A DNA stretch of 64,000 bases from the NCBI GenBank assembly GCA_963817855.1, contig CAWFQA010000003.1:62001-126000 (forward strand), given 5' to 3'. Shown one piece after another: positions 34,732-44,318 of the stretch. The stretch is from JAKAAZ01 sp963817855. GTDB lineage: Bacteria; Acidobacteriota; Terriglobia; Terriglobales; Acidobacteriaceae. Position 1 is the stretch's first letter. Every line of letters begins with the position of its first letter. Both the position numbers and the translations under genes were made by a program. The notes under the pieces are model-generated. The model had not been told where the DNA came from and made no database searches. It worked only from the letters and a program-made list of their open reading frames with translations.

Positions 34732-35485
34732 AATATGTGGGGTTCAGAAAATGATCCGAAACTAGGGGTCGTGCTGGTGCAGCCAGACGGAGCCCACTAT
34801 CACAACGGAGGCCGGCTACGTCGATGTGATCGACGGGGATCGGAAGGGTCTGTACCGGCTTGTCAACGATTAAGCAGGGCCGTAGGAAGAAGGTTCGCTG
34901 CCGATGCTCAAGCGGCCCGATGAGCTTCGACTCTGTAGCGCTGATGATCCAATCGTTACGTCCAATTTTCACCCATTCTCGATCGTCATGGATTGCTAGA
35001 AGGATTGGCTCTTGTCGGCCGCAAATGCAAATTCTTCAGAAAACGCTCTAGATTCAGAGCAACAGAGTGATCCTATCCCGGATATTATGACGGCAAATTT
35101 CGCACAATTCCCTGTAAATTTCCTGTTAGCAGGTGATTGGGCCTGGAGACGGTTCGCTTCGGCTTGCGTCCACCGCCAGCGAGGCTTCCACTCCACTTCA
35201 TTCAATCCCACCCAATCCAAATACAGCAGTTCGTGCGGCAAACTAGCAGATCTTCGCTATTCCAGAGAATCTCTGACTGGAACTGTCAGCTAGCGATTTG
35301 GAGGTATCGAGGGCAATCTTCTCTCCCAAGAGATTTATTTGACGGAGCGCGTATGCTTCGACTGGTTCTACAAACTCGCAATTCCATTCACTGACGCTTA
35401 TTGCAATCTACACCGAAGCTTTCGTCAGATCGATCTTGCCGACCCATCATGCTTTTTGATACTAAGACTTCTGCACATCTATCAT
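34732..35485. other. gene-poor region after the trehalose operon
   Basis: No complete gene. A plus-strand stretch near 34785-34870 reads TITTEAGYVDVIDGDRKG in one frame and ends with a stop, but has no start codon, so it may be the tail of a lost gene. The rest (34870-35485) contains only short frames without ribosome-binding sites. The minus-strand DUF2252 gene ends at 35486. Confidence 0.45.
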
Positions 35486-36625
35486 TCATCGCCCGGTTTT
35501 GCGGTATTCTTTCCAATCTTTCTCGACCACATGCGCCATGCGTTTTGCCGCGTGTCTCAGCCAAATCGCTTTCTTACCCTCGAGATCCTTCAGAATATTT
35601 TGGACTTGGCGACTAGTCCCAAGATGGACATTCCCGGCTTCCGAACCCATCGCCTGCAATAGCATTCCTTCGTCGCGCTGTTTGGGCAAATTCTGAATGT
35701 CGATGGGGTTGGAATCGGGCGAAAGTCGGCGTATCAGCCAGCGTCCGATGATTTGCTGAAATGGATCAGGAGAGCGTCTAGCGGAGGAAATCGCCGCTTC
35801 GTAATGCGGTTGATCATGCCTCGTTTTTCCTTCCAGCCAGACCCAAGCAGAGGGAACAACCGCTTTGGCTTCTCGGGCGATACAGCCACCCTGCCAATCT
35901 GCGATTGCGACGAATCTCTGTTGGCCAAGGCTACCAAGCCCCGCCTTCCTCCGCACAACCTTGTATTTCAGTTTGGGATTTGGCATAGTCTTTTCAAATG
36001 CTTGCTTCACCTCCGGTATTAGCGAGTTCTTGATAACAGGCAAGCGATTTAATTTCACCCAAAAATCGACCGGTGGTTTAAAGCTCCGGATGCCCAGTTT
36101 GCTGAGTTTTTGTTCGTGTTCGGCCAATACTACCGGACAGCCTCCAGCTCTAAGAGATTGACGATAGCCCTCCATAATCGCGTCGCACCCCTCCTTGAGC
36201 GTGATGCAGAGGGCTTCGGCATCGATCATGATCTTCATGCTGGTAGCCAAGCGCACAAGGTCGTTGGTGTACGACAGCGGGCATGACTCATCGAAGTCAT
36301 CCACCCCCCAACAAAGCCGTCCTTCCGAATCCCGCCAAGTGCCAAAGCTATTAACATGAAGATCACCAACTGCCAAAACCTTGGGCGCACTACTTAACTC
36401 TTTACAAAGTATTGGCCAGAGCTGAGCCCAGCGATAGTATGTGCCGCGCAAGAATAGGAAAGAGCTTTTGCGCATTTGCTCATGCTTGAAACGGAGATCG
36501 GAGGTAACGATTGTCCCGCAGCTCCGCATCCACTTTTCATAATTTGTCGTGGCTTGTTGGATGTTGCTGGTCTCGGCCTGCAGGCCGTGAAGTCCAAGTT
36601 TTAAACGGTCATGCCGGTCGCTCAT
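35486..36625 (-). CDS. DUF2252 family protein
   Basis: A 379-residue cytoplasmic protein. The family is recognised by KSSFLFLRGTYY (near 52-64), VGDLHVNSFGTW (about 86-97) and WGVDDFDESCPLSYTNDLVRLATS (about 106-129). The spacing recalls the catalytic and metal-binding loops of kinase-fold phosphotransferases. Later LGSLGQQRFVAIA and GRWLIRRLSPDSNP are also family-like. DUF2252 proteins are widespread in soil bacteria and have no established substrate; a small-molecule kinase activity is inference from the fold. It is transcribed alone, on the strand opposite the trehalose genes. The length is somewhat short for the family (usually about 400-450), with the N-terminal part reduced. Confidence 0.8.
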   Translation of the reverse strand: MSDRHDRLKLGLHGLQAETSNIQQATTNYEKWMRSCGTIVTSDLRFKHEQMRKSSFLFLRGTYYRWAQLWPILCKELSSAPKVLAVGDLHVNSFGTWRDSEGRLCWGVDDFDESCPLSYTNDLVRLATSMKIMIDAEALCITLKEGCDAIMEGYRQSLRAGGCPVVLAEHEQKLSKLGIRSFKPPVDFWVKLNRLPVIKNSLIPEVKQAFEKTMPNPKLKYKVVRRKAGLGSLGQQRFVAIADWQGGCIAREAKAVVPSAWVWLEGKTRHDQPHYEAAISSARRSPDPFQQIIGRWLIRRLSPDSNPIDIQNLPKQRDEGMLLQAMGSEAGNVHLGTSRQVQNILKDLEGKKAIWLRHAAKRMAHVVEKDWKEYRKTGR

Positions 36626-36978
36626 GATTCACCTGCCTGGCAGAACAATGCCGAGAAAGCTAGCGTTAAGAAGCGCTTTCATGCGGCAGAGTTGCCAACC
36701 AACGACTGCCTTCTTTCGTCCGTCGCGGACTCCTTGGTGGGGAGCGGGAGTTCCGCCCCATTGCAGAACTGATCATGAGCCCGGCTGAAGTGCCCATGTC
36801 CTCGTTCGGAGGTGGTCCCTTTGAAAGGGGTTTTCCCTGGAGTGGTTCTCCTAGAAGGTAATGATCGCTGGCGGCGTCTGGCGACCGATGCTGCAAGCCC
36901 ACAGGATTGGCAGTTAGCCGATTCGTCAGAAAGTATTCTGTATATCCGCATATCCGCAGGAGAAGGAGAGCGGACACC
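36626..36978. other. intergenic region, nothing recognised
   Basis: Contains a minus-strand frame of 103 codons (36666-36977) rich in Ser, Pro and Arg with no motif, which I consider non-coding. A short stem ccctt-tga-aaggg around 36817-36829 followed by gtttt might act as a weak terminator. Confidence 0.4.
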
Positions 36979-38199
36979 TTAACGATTCGCGGCAGGGGCC
37001 TGGGTCTGAGGGTAGACCTTGATCCAATGATTCCTCATCTGTGGCGTCATCCTTTGGCCATCAGAATTGAACACGATCTGGTTCGTGTGCTGCCTGGGCA
37101 TGTGGCAATGAATGCAGTTGTTTGTGACCGGGTGATCCGCTTTTGAGAAGGTTGCAGAGTCAGGCTTGTGGCAAGTCAGGCATTTACGGGAAAAATAGGC
37201 CACGTCGTGCTGCGTGACATGAACATCGTGGCAGGTGAGGCAGGTCATATTCGACGAGCGGAAGCAAAGGCTTTTCTCCAGCATCCCCACCTGGTTGCCA
37301 TGAACGTCAGGCGGGGCGGAGGGACTGAAAGGCGGAAGATCAATGGACTGATTCAGCGCATCACCGGGACGGTAGGAAAACGCCGGCTGCAGCGACCATC
37401 CAAGTCCGCCATGACACCAGGCGCAAAGATTCATTTGGCGTTCTCGCGAGAATCGTGCCGGATTGAGTATGCCGGAAGTTGAACGAGGAGCCCGCTTCGA
37501 TTCCTCTTGTTTAACGTGTTCTTGTCCGGGCCCATGACACACTTCGCAATGGATGCCAAGCGAGTAATCCGCAGGGCTATACCGGTTGATGGGCGGTGGA
37601 CGGGACTCAAAATAAGTTGCGTGACACTCCAGACATCGTGGAATGATCAGCCGGTCAAAATCGGCATACCCATCACGATAGCCGGGACTGTTGACCCAGC
37701 CCAGGCTCGCCCAATAGGAGACGGGCAGCTCAAATAACCGATCACCCTTCCAGTACAAATAGGTTTGGCCCTTTTCCCCGGACCCAATCACCACATCAAT
37801 GGGCTCTGTCTGCGAGGTCGTGTCGGGAGCATCTCCTTCGACTGCGGTCTCAGAAAATGAGAGTTTGCCCCCATCTGTGCGGCGCTCATCCATCCTGAAA
37901 TAAAGTCCAGGATTCACCGTTTTCAGAATATTGTTGCCGGACGTGAACTTACCAAGGATGGAGGTTTCGCTTGCTTCACTGGAAGTCAGATAGTGCGTAG
38001 TCCGGTGAAAGGAAGCGACCGTTTGAGCATGACAGCGGAGGCAAGCATCATCCCCTACGTACCCATCTCGCGCATGTTGCTCTGCGCCTGTCGCCGAGGT
38101 GGATGGATGTTGCCAGCCCGCCTCAGCACTCAACGGTGCAGTCAGCACTAACGCAATGACGACCGCGACAGCTCGACGCTTGTTTTCAGGGGACGCCAC
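36979..38199 (-). CDS. secreted seven-haem c-type cytochrome
   Basis: About 406 residues from GTG 38199, chosen because it places a signal peptide (KRRAVAVVIALVLTAPLSAEA) at the N-terminus; the frame is open to 38337. Seven CxxCH motifs are visible in order: CLRCH, CLECH, CEVCH, CAWCH, CLTCH, CLTCH and CIHCH. Additional His residues (for example in HRTTHY and THDVAYF-type positions) can supply axial ligands. The pattern resembles multihaem cytochromes of the c554/NrfB-like group. Acts in the periplasm or outside the cell. No dedicated reductase or maturation genes are adjacent. The partner and electron acceptor are unknown. Confidence 0.88.
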   Translation of the reverse strand: MASPENKRRAVAVVIALVLTAPLSAEAGWQHPSTSATGAEQHARDGYVGDDACLRCHAQTVASFHRTTHYLTSSEASETSILGKFTSGNNILKTVNPGLYFRMDERRTDGGKLSFSETAVEGDAPDTTSQTEPIDVVIGSGEKGQTYLYWKGDRLFELPVSYWASLGWVNSPGYRDGYADFDRLIIPRCLECHATYFESRPPPINRYSPADYSLGIHCEVCHGPGQEHVKQEESKRAPRSTSGILNPARFSRERQMNLCAWCHGGLGWSLQPAFSYRPGDALNQSIDLPPFSPSAPPDVHGNQVGMLEKSLCFRSSNMTCLTCHDVHVTQHDVAYFSRKCLTCHKPDSATFSKADHPVTNNCIHCHMPRQHTNQIVFNSDGQRMTPQMRNHWIKVYPQTQAPAANR

Positions 38200-38440
38200 T
38201 GACCGATATAGTATCCCGGTAACGCGAGTTTCGTCGCAGGCGAATTCCCGGCACAAAATATACTTCCATTCGAAACCGTGGCAGCGCGCTCTTACATCGC
38301 GGTCGGTCGCCACCCAAAGATCCGTAGATGGTTCCAAAAGTCACGGGCCGCGCGGCAGTGAGCCGCGTTTGAGCTTAGATTGCTGCAGAATCTGATTGAA
38401 GCCGTCAATTTGTTTTTGATTAACGGACCACGGAGAGCCT

Positions 38441-39172
38441 TCATGCGGTGGCGAGGATGGCGCGGCCAAGGGCGCCGGTCAATGCGTCCTGCGCCCTGAG
38501 CGCAGCCTCACGAGCGGGCCCGACGAGAGCGCGCAGTTGATTGGCGAAATCCCAGGCGAGATCGCGGGCGCGACAGATATCCCAGAAGGCGAGCAGACGG
38601 CCGACCTTTCCGGTGTCCTGTGCGAGTACGCCCAATGTGTCTGTGGCGAGCATGGTGAGCGCCGAGGGCATGACGCTGTTGAGCAACTCGTTTACGGATT
38701 TGTAGTCCGCGAACTCGGGACTTCCAGGTGCAGGGACCACATTCGACTTGGCGTCTGTGGTCAGCAGCGCCAGCGCGAGGTCGTGGTTGATGTGAGCGTT
38801 CATGCCAGCGAGCGCAAACTGGATGCGATCGACGTCGGTGCGATAGCGCGCCTCAAACAGAGCGCTCCATGCCGAAGGTGGGGAACGTCCATCAAGAAAA
38901 CCAGCAACAGCGCTGAAGTAGAGACCGGCAAAGACGACATCGAGGCGAGCAAGCCAAACCGGGCTTTGCCACGCGCCGCCGGGCGGGTGCAGGTCTACCT
39001 GCTGGGTCACCATGAGATAGAGCCGGTTAAACCACTTGAGGCCGTCGTTCACTGGGAGTAACGCATCGATCGACTGCATGCGCGCGATCACGTCCGCGAT
39101 CGTCACTGGAGCCGTGCCGGTAATCAGGTCATAGAGCGGCTGGTCTGCGGGGGACGAGGCGGATGTGGACAT
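38441..39172 (-). CDS. DUF5995 family protein
   Basis: A 243-residue protein. The ATG at 39172 has GGAGG 5 nt upstream; the frame continues 57 codons further but without protein character. Recognised as DUF5995 by GLKWFNRLYLMVTQQVD, a WLARLDVVFAGLYF helix and especially FALAGMNAHINHDLALAL, whose two His and Asn suggest a metal or catalytic centre. It is mostly helical, lacks a signal peptide and has no known activity. It lies between the multihaem cytochrome and the large receptor-like membrane protein, at the edge of the oxidative gene island. Confidence 0.8.
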   Translation of the reverse strand: MSTSASSPADQPLYDLITGTAPVTIADVIARMQSIDALLPVNDGLKWFNRLYLMVTQQVDLHPPGGAWQSPVWLARLDVVFAGLYFSAVAGFLDGRSPPSAWSALFEARYRTDVDRIQFALAGMNAHINHDLALALLTTDAKSNVVPAPGSPEFADYKSVNELLNSVMPSALTMLATDTLGVLAQDTGKVGRLLAFWDICRARDLAWDFANQLRALVGPAREAALRAQDALTGALGRAILATA

Positions 39173-39514
39173 GCGTGCCTCCGAAAGCAGTCTCCAGCAG
39201 TATAAGCGATTCGGCCGGCGCAGGCCCGTGGCCGAAAATGAACACGCCCGCGTTGTCGATTCCTGCGAATATGTTCCGTCCGCACGAGATCTGACAAGTT
39301 GACCAGCATGGCGATAAAGTATCGAAAATCGACCGCATGACATTTACAGGCGATAACCAACGTTTTGGTTTGACAGAGACCCGGTTCAAGTATTCCATGC
39401 CGCAATACGAGTCTGTTTCGACCATCGCGCATCCGGCCCCTGGCAGCGGAGATCTCGAACTGTCAACCAAAATTGGGGTTAAGTCCGCGCCGCCCACTTG
39501 TTTCCATTACTCGC
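39173..39514. other. intergenic region, nothing recognised
   Basis: Short frames only; none with a ribosome-binding site or family resemblance. Lies between two minus-strand genes and probably contains the promoter of the DUF5995 gene. Confidence 0.45.
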
Positions 39515-42500
39515 TCACTTTACGACCTGAAGCCCCGGTTGAATGATCCTGTAGATGGTTCCACCTACGTCCGGGAACTGATAGGCGAGCCAGGTGAGCA
39601 CAGGAACTGCACCGAAGGCAAAGATACGAGCGTAGAATTCCCAGCCAAGTTCGTTGGCGGTGGTATTGGTAACGCGACTCAGTATCGCATTGCGATGCAT
39701 TTGTGCCAAGACGGCGACGAAGCCGAACGTGAGGATGCCGAGCAGGATGGTAAAGCACCAGTCGATGAAGGCGTGCGGCTGGAATGGATATGAATTCCAC
39801 CCGACAAGCGCGAGCACGAAGGCGGTGGAAACGAACAGCATCAGATAGCGGATATTGATGAGCACCGCGCGAATCAGAGCAACGTAGCGCAGGACGATCA
39901 GTTCCTCTGCTATCTGGTTGAGAGAAGGCTCACCCGACTTCTGTTGTTTAGGCGGTTCGCTTTTCGGGCCTTCGTCGCTGATGCCTTCGACGAGTCCAAT
40001 TCGTTTCTTGTCCCAGTAATCCGCGAGCAAGTCTTCAATGAGAATGCGGCAGAAGCAGGCGTAGCCCTCCTCGATGTGATAGATGTTGCAAAGCTCGGCG
40101 GAGTTCCTGGGCATGTCCCACAAGCGGTCAGACGGGCAGGCATCTTCCGACTGCTTGGCGCGCATCGCCACGGCATTGAACGAATCATCGAGCCCTGCCG
40201 CGTGCAATGGGGCGCTTGCCATTGCGAGAGACGGCTGGGTCGTGGCGGATGGCGCAAGCGGAGCCTCCGAAATCGGCGGAGCGGCACCGGTTCCTTTGAT
40301 GCTCGCCATCAGCTCGTAAATCCTGACGTTGATTCTCTCGTACTGCTCGAGGAGCTTTGCATAGAGAGCTGCATTCTTGCTCTGATCGGGATGATGAACG
40401 ATCTGCCGAATCGACTCAGTCGTACGGGCCATGTCCCGCCAGCGAATATGAAGGCCTTTCTGGCGAAGCATGCTGAACCATCCTCCACCATTGAATCGAG
40501 AGAAGGCAAAGCGAACCGGCATACGCTCGAGCGGTTCTAGCAATCCCCTGCTCATCGCACCCCAAATGAGTATGACCCTGAGCCATCCGGAAAGGACGAC
40601 CATGATCAAGGGAAAGAAAAGAGCGGCGATCAGGAATTCGTAGAGTGTCGGGCCAGAGGTAAAGAGCAAAGGCGAAAAGAGGAAGTGATCGAGTGCGTGA
40701 ACCTGACTGGCGAAGATACACAGCCAAAGGAGGACGATGTAAATGCAGCCCAGGACTTGATTGATGTGCCGCTGCATCCAGGTTGCCAGCCTCCGAGCGC
40801 GCGCGCCTGACTCGAATTGCAGCTTTGCGAATAACCTGACGAGGACTTCGCGACTGATGAGTAGGCAGGTGATGTTCTGGTAGAGACAGTTGTCGCTGAA
40901 GCGGGTGCAGCCATCGAGCGTATTGTCAGGAACAAAGAGCGGATAGGCATTGTCCCGCGGCAGATATTTGCCGGCATAGGTCGATTGTCGCGCGATCCGA
41001 GGCCGGTGTATCTCAGAGAAACGGAGCCGGGCGGTCTGGAAAATGGACCACAGATACCAGGCAAAGAGAAGTAGCAGGATCGGCAATAACGGACACACTC
41101 CATTGAGCGGCCGAATACAACGGTAGCAGAAGAAGAGTCCAGCGTAAGTGTAGTGGCCGTTGCGGGTGTCGCTTCCGCATATGAGTGTCCAGAATGCGAT
41201 GGTGCCAACGAGAGCCGCAACAGAGACAAGATTGAAGAAGCAATACAATCGCTGTTTCGGGTGATAGCGGTAAGGCCATGTCTTGAAAGCAGTACAGACG
41301 ACTGCCAGGCCTGCAGTGCCGAGGAGCAGCGCGGCAAGAGTGTAACTGCCATGAGCGAGGTGGTAATAGTGACCAATGCGTAGCAACGGATAACCGGTCA
41401 CAAAGGCAATAGCTGTGAGCACAGAGGTGCCGATATTGATATGGATAGCTCGCCGGTATGGCAGGTCATTGTGGTCGATCGCAAGATCACGCGTAAAGGG
41501 AGACCAGAAGTCTGCGCTCAGCAGCAGAACGCAATGGGCAATACTGGCGAGTGAAATGAATCCCGCTAGTATTCCCCACAACAACGACGGAGAAATGCCG
41601 GAGTTTTCGTTAATCGACTCCGGAACATAGTTCCAGGCGTGCTGCCCGCCAGGTGCGTCTGGAGTTGGGTCAGTCGTTTTTGACTCCGAGCATGGTTCTG
41701 TCTGAGGCTCTCCGGGCTTTAGTGAGATGGTCGGGAGGATCGCAGGAAAATCGCTGCCGCACCAGTTGAGCACGGCGAGCGGATAGTAGCCGTCCGCACC
41801 AATAGCGGTGACCCAGAGGGGAATCTGCTGGAACTGTACCGCAAACTTGGAAGAATCCGGATCACTGCGCGGATCCGGAACGGGGTAGTTGCGATACCCC
41901 GCCAGAATCGGAGGTCTGTCAGGCGAGCCGTTCCAGAAGGTGAAGCTGGCTGCGTTGTAAATCCCTTCGGCCTGATAATCCGGATGAAGCCACTGCATGC
42001 GGTTTCCAAAGTCCAGAGTCGACAGAAGATAGGGGGAAATGGCGATTGAGCCGATGTAGGGCGCGTTGTTGGCGTCGCGCTCGAACAGGAGGTCCACGCC
42101 GTTCAGGAGGACGAGGCGTGCATCAGGACAGGCCCGATGAAGGAATTGACTGAGGAATATCACGTCGAGAATGTTCGAGGCGGAGATAACAATGAACTGG
42201 CTGCGGGCGTGCTGCAGCTGATGAGCAATCGCCATAAGCTGCGCCTCGAGAGACAGAGGGCTTTGGTTCGTAGAGAAACGCGGAACGGTATCATCGGCGC
42301 TGTTGTCCTTGAGCGACAAGTTGAGATAAGGAGTCGGCGCCGCGCCGGATTCAGCGGCGGACTGATTCTGCTCAGCGTTGCGAAGCAATGAGAGCTCGCG
42401 AGGAAATCGCAGATAAAGGATGGTGCCTTTCTTTTTCAGGTCGACATCGGAGTGGCGAAAACTCGTGGGAGGGCCGGGAGAGGGCGCTGACTTGACAGCG

Positions 42501-43630
42501 CCGAAGACGGTTCCCGCTTCAGAAAGCACGGCGACCCTGCTCAGGTCATAACCCGCCGCGGCAATCGATTGCAGGAAGCGGTCCTGCTCGAAAGAAACAT
42601 TTTCTCCGAACGAGTGATAGATATGTTTGCCGCCTGGATCCAGCTCCTTTGCGGCAATCACGGTGCCTGCGACTCCGGCGACGGAGGCACGAGGCTCGCA
42701 CAGGCCTGGCAGCGCCGCCTCTATGCCCGCATGCAGTGAAGCGGCCGAACCGGAATAAAGCGGACCAATAATGGAGAGCTGATCATTTTCATCCGGGCAG
42801 GGCCTGGTCCCGTTCAACAGCCTATTCGTCTTATCGCTCTGGGGATGGTTTGCTGCGTTTGCAGAACGGCCTAGCCGTTGCGGAGGGCGTCTTATGGGCA
42901 CAGTCGGTGGAATAGAAGGCCAGGAGCCAACAGAAAGCCTTGCGCCTTGATCTTTGAGAGCCTGCTCATAATGAAAGGCATTCTGCAATTGGTTGCCATT
43001 GACTCCAAGCGAGGGAGTTTCGGCTACCAGAAAGAGATAGATCACACGTCGATAGTCTCTCGATGAGAGCCTTGCCGAGTCCTGCCGTCCCCATTCACTC
43101 ACATCGGGTGTGTAGTGGAGGATGATGAGACCGGGCTGCCGCGTACGCGCGATGTCTGAGTTGGTCGGCGCGGCTGTATCGGATGCAAGCTGGCCTGCCG
43201 ATCCGATTCGGCTTCTCCACGGGAGCCAGTAGTAGCTGCTGAGATAGTGATTGTCCGCGGCCGCAAGAAGGATTGCATCGATCGAACGATCGAAGTCCAG
43301 AGCGAGATGGCTGTGAATGGGATCGGGAACGGTTGCGATGATCGCGCTAATCTCGGCGCGATCTGGGCCGGTCATTGGAATACCCCAGGTGTCAGGCCCG
43401 CAGGTGAAAGGAGCAGCGTGTCCCGATTCAGGAGAAACCACTGTCCGCGCTGCGGACCAATATTTGCAGGACGCGATCCACGGTCCGCCACTCGGCGGAG
43501 CATTCGCTAATGGAGCGGGGGTGTCACTGCTAACCTGCTCAGTCTTAGGGCCGCCGGCGTTCCTGGCCTGAAAAACCAGCCCTGCGAGGATGAGGGCACC
43601 GATGGTTGTAGTGCCTATGGCTTTGTTCAT
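39515..43630 (-). CDS. giant membrane protein with periplasmic-binding-protein-like exported half
   Basis: 1371 residues. A signal or anchor helix (about 8-22) precedes a large exported region (about 26-675). Within it LSIIGPLYSGSAASLHAGIE, RVAVLSEAGTVFG, QFIVISASNILDVIFLSQF and PDARLVLLNGVD alternate strand and helix, as in type-1 periplasmic binding/ANF-receptor folds. A polytopic part follows with about seven helices between 680 and 1010, then a hydrophilic, presumably cytoplasmic segment (about 1025-1250) with a Pro/Ala linker, and three final helices. No kinase, cyclase or GGDEF motif was found. It may be a ligand receptor that signals through the membrane, or a transporter with a fused binding domain. 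I do not recognise a family. Confidence 0.75.
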   Translation of the reverse strand: MNKAIGTTTIGALILAGLVFQARNAGGPKTEQVSSDTPAPLANAPPSGGPWIASCKYWSAARTVVSPESGHAAPFTCGPDTWGIPMTGPDRAEISAIIATVPDPIHSHLALDFDRSIDAILLAAADNHYLSSYYWLPWRSRIGSAGQLASDTAAPTNSDIARTRQPGLIILHYTPDVSEWGRQDSARLSSRDYRRVIYLFLVAETPSLGVNGNQLQNAFHYEQALKDQGARLSVGSWPSIPPTVPIRRPPQRLGRSANAANHPQSDKTNRLLNGTRPCPDENDQLSIIGPLYSGSAASLHAGIEAALPGLCEPRASVAGVAGTVIAAKELDPGGKHIYHSFGENVSFEQDRFLQSIAAAGYDLSRVAVLSEAGTVFGAVKSAPSPGPPTSFRHSDVDLKKKGTILYLRFPRELSLLRNAEQNQSAAESGAAPTPYLNLSLKDNSADDTVPRFSTNQSPLSLEAQLMAIAHQLQHARSQFIVISASNILDVIFLSQFLHRACPDARLVLLNGVDLLFERDANNAPYIGSIAISPYLLSTLDFGNRMQWLHPDYQAEGIYNAASFTFWNGSPDRPPILAGYRNYPVPDPRSDPDSSKFAVQFQQIPLWVTAIGADGYYPLAVLNWCGSDFPAILPTISLKPGEPQTEPCSESKTTDPTPDAPGGQHAWNYVPESINENSGISPSLLWGILAGFISLASIAHCVLLLSADFWSPFTRDLAIDHNDLPYRRAIHINIGTSVLTAIAFVTGYPLLRIGHYYHLAHGSYTLAALLLGTAGLAVVCTAFKTWPYRYHPKQRLYCFFNLVSVAALVGTIAFWTLICGSDTRNGHYTYAGLFFCYRCIRPLNGVCPLLPILLLLFAWYLWSIFQTARLRFSEIHRPRIARQSTYAGKYLPRDNAYPLFVPDNTLDGCTRFSDNCLYQNITCLLISREVLVRLFAKLQFESGARARRLATWMQRHINQVLGCIYIVLLWLCIFASQVHALDHFLFSPLLFTSGPTLYEFLIAALFFPLIMVVLSGWLRVILIWGAMSRGLLEPLERMPVRFAFSRFNGGGWFSMLRQKGLHIRWRDMARTTESIRQIVHHPDQSKNAALYAKLLEQYERINVRIYELMASIKGTGAAPPISEAPLAPSATTQPSLAMASAPLHAAGLDDSFNAVAMRAKQSEDACPSDRLWDMPRNSAELCNIYHIEEGYACFCRILIEDLLADYWDKKRIGLVEGISDEGPKSEPPKQQKSGEPSLNQIAEELIVLRYVALIRAVLINIRYLMLFVSTAFVLALVGWNSYPFQPHAFIDWCFTILLGILTFGFVAVLAQMHRNAILSRVTNTTANELGWEFYARIFAFGAVPVLTWLAYQFPDVGGTIYRIIQPGLQVVK

Positions 43631-44318
43631 GTGCGTTCCACTCGAATCGATGTGGTCCGACAGAGCACCAATTTGTACAAAGACTTGAGAGAAGCAAGTT
43701 CTAGTCGCGCAGAACTGAAGTAAGGGGAAAGGAAGCGAATTTCGGAGCTTGACGTGACCCTGATCCGGTCTTTATTGCTCCTTGAATGAATCGTCCGATC
43801 CATACCGGGTCAAACGCTCATTCGGGGAAACGCGCTGCAAGCCCCCACACCTATAACATGGGCGGTCTGGCCCCTTGAAACGCCCTCCTTTTCTTCTCAG
43901 CTGCCCGCGATGTCGGGAAGGAAGGCCGCGGCAATATTAGCACTCGAGGGCCAGCCAGGCAACATTCAATTACGGTTCATTCGGCTCTTACAAGACCCGA
44001 ATGCGCCTAGCCAATCAGTAGCGAAGACAGAGAAGCGCAATGCTACGCTTTGATAGTGGCGACGGAGTGCCGCGTCCGGCTTGACTTTGGCGGTCTTCGC
44101 GTCATACTATTCCACTCGGCGATTCTCATCCCCCGAGCTTTGCGCTTCGTTTCGCACGGGCCCTCGATGCGGCATTCTCCTCTATTGAAATATCGGCTCT
44201 GCTCGTTCCGTGTTCTCTGAATAACTCTGAGTGGCCAACACAGTTCCTGCGCGCTAACCCGTCGTCGACCGGCCGTGCTCGCGCAATTTCCGGCCCGTTC
44301 GCAAGGAAGGTGGAGTCT
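43631..44318. other. long divergent intergenic region
   Basis: About 690 bp between the giant membrane protein (minus) and the flavin oxidase (plus), with only non-coding short frames. The length and divergent layout suggest regulatory sequence, but I found no convincing operator or sigma-54 site. Confidence 0.45.

Noticed and set aside
35012..35394. overlapping plus-strand frames after otsB
   Set aside because: Two frames over the same DNA, both without start signal or protein character.
36666..36977. 103-codon minus-strand frame
   Set aside because: Ser/Pro/Arg-rich with no motif or ribosome-binding site.
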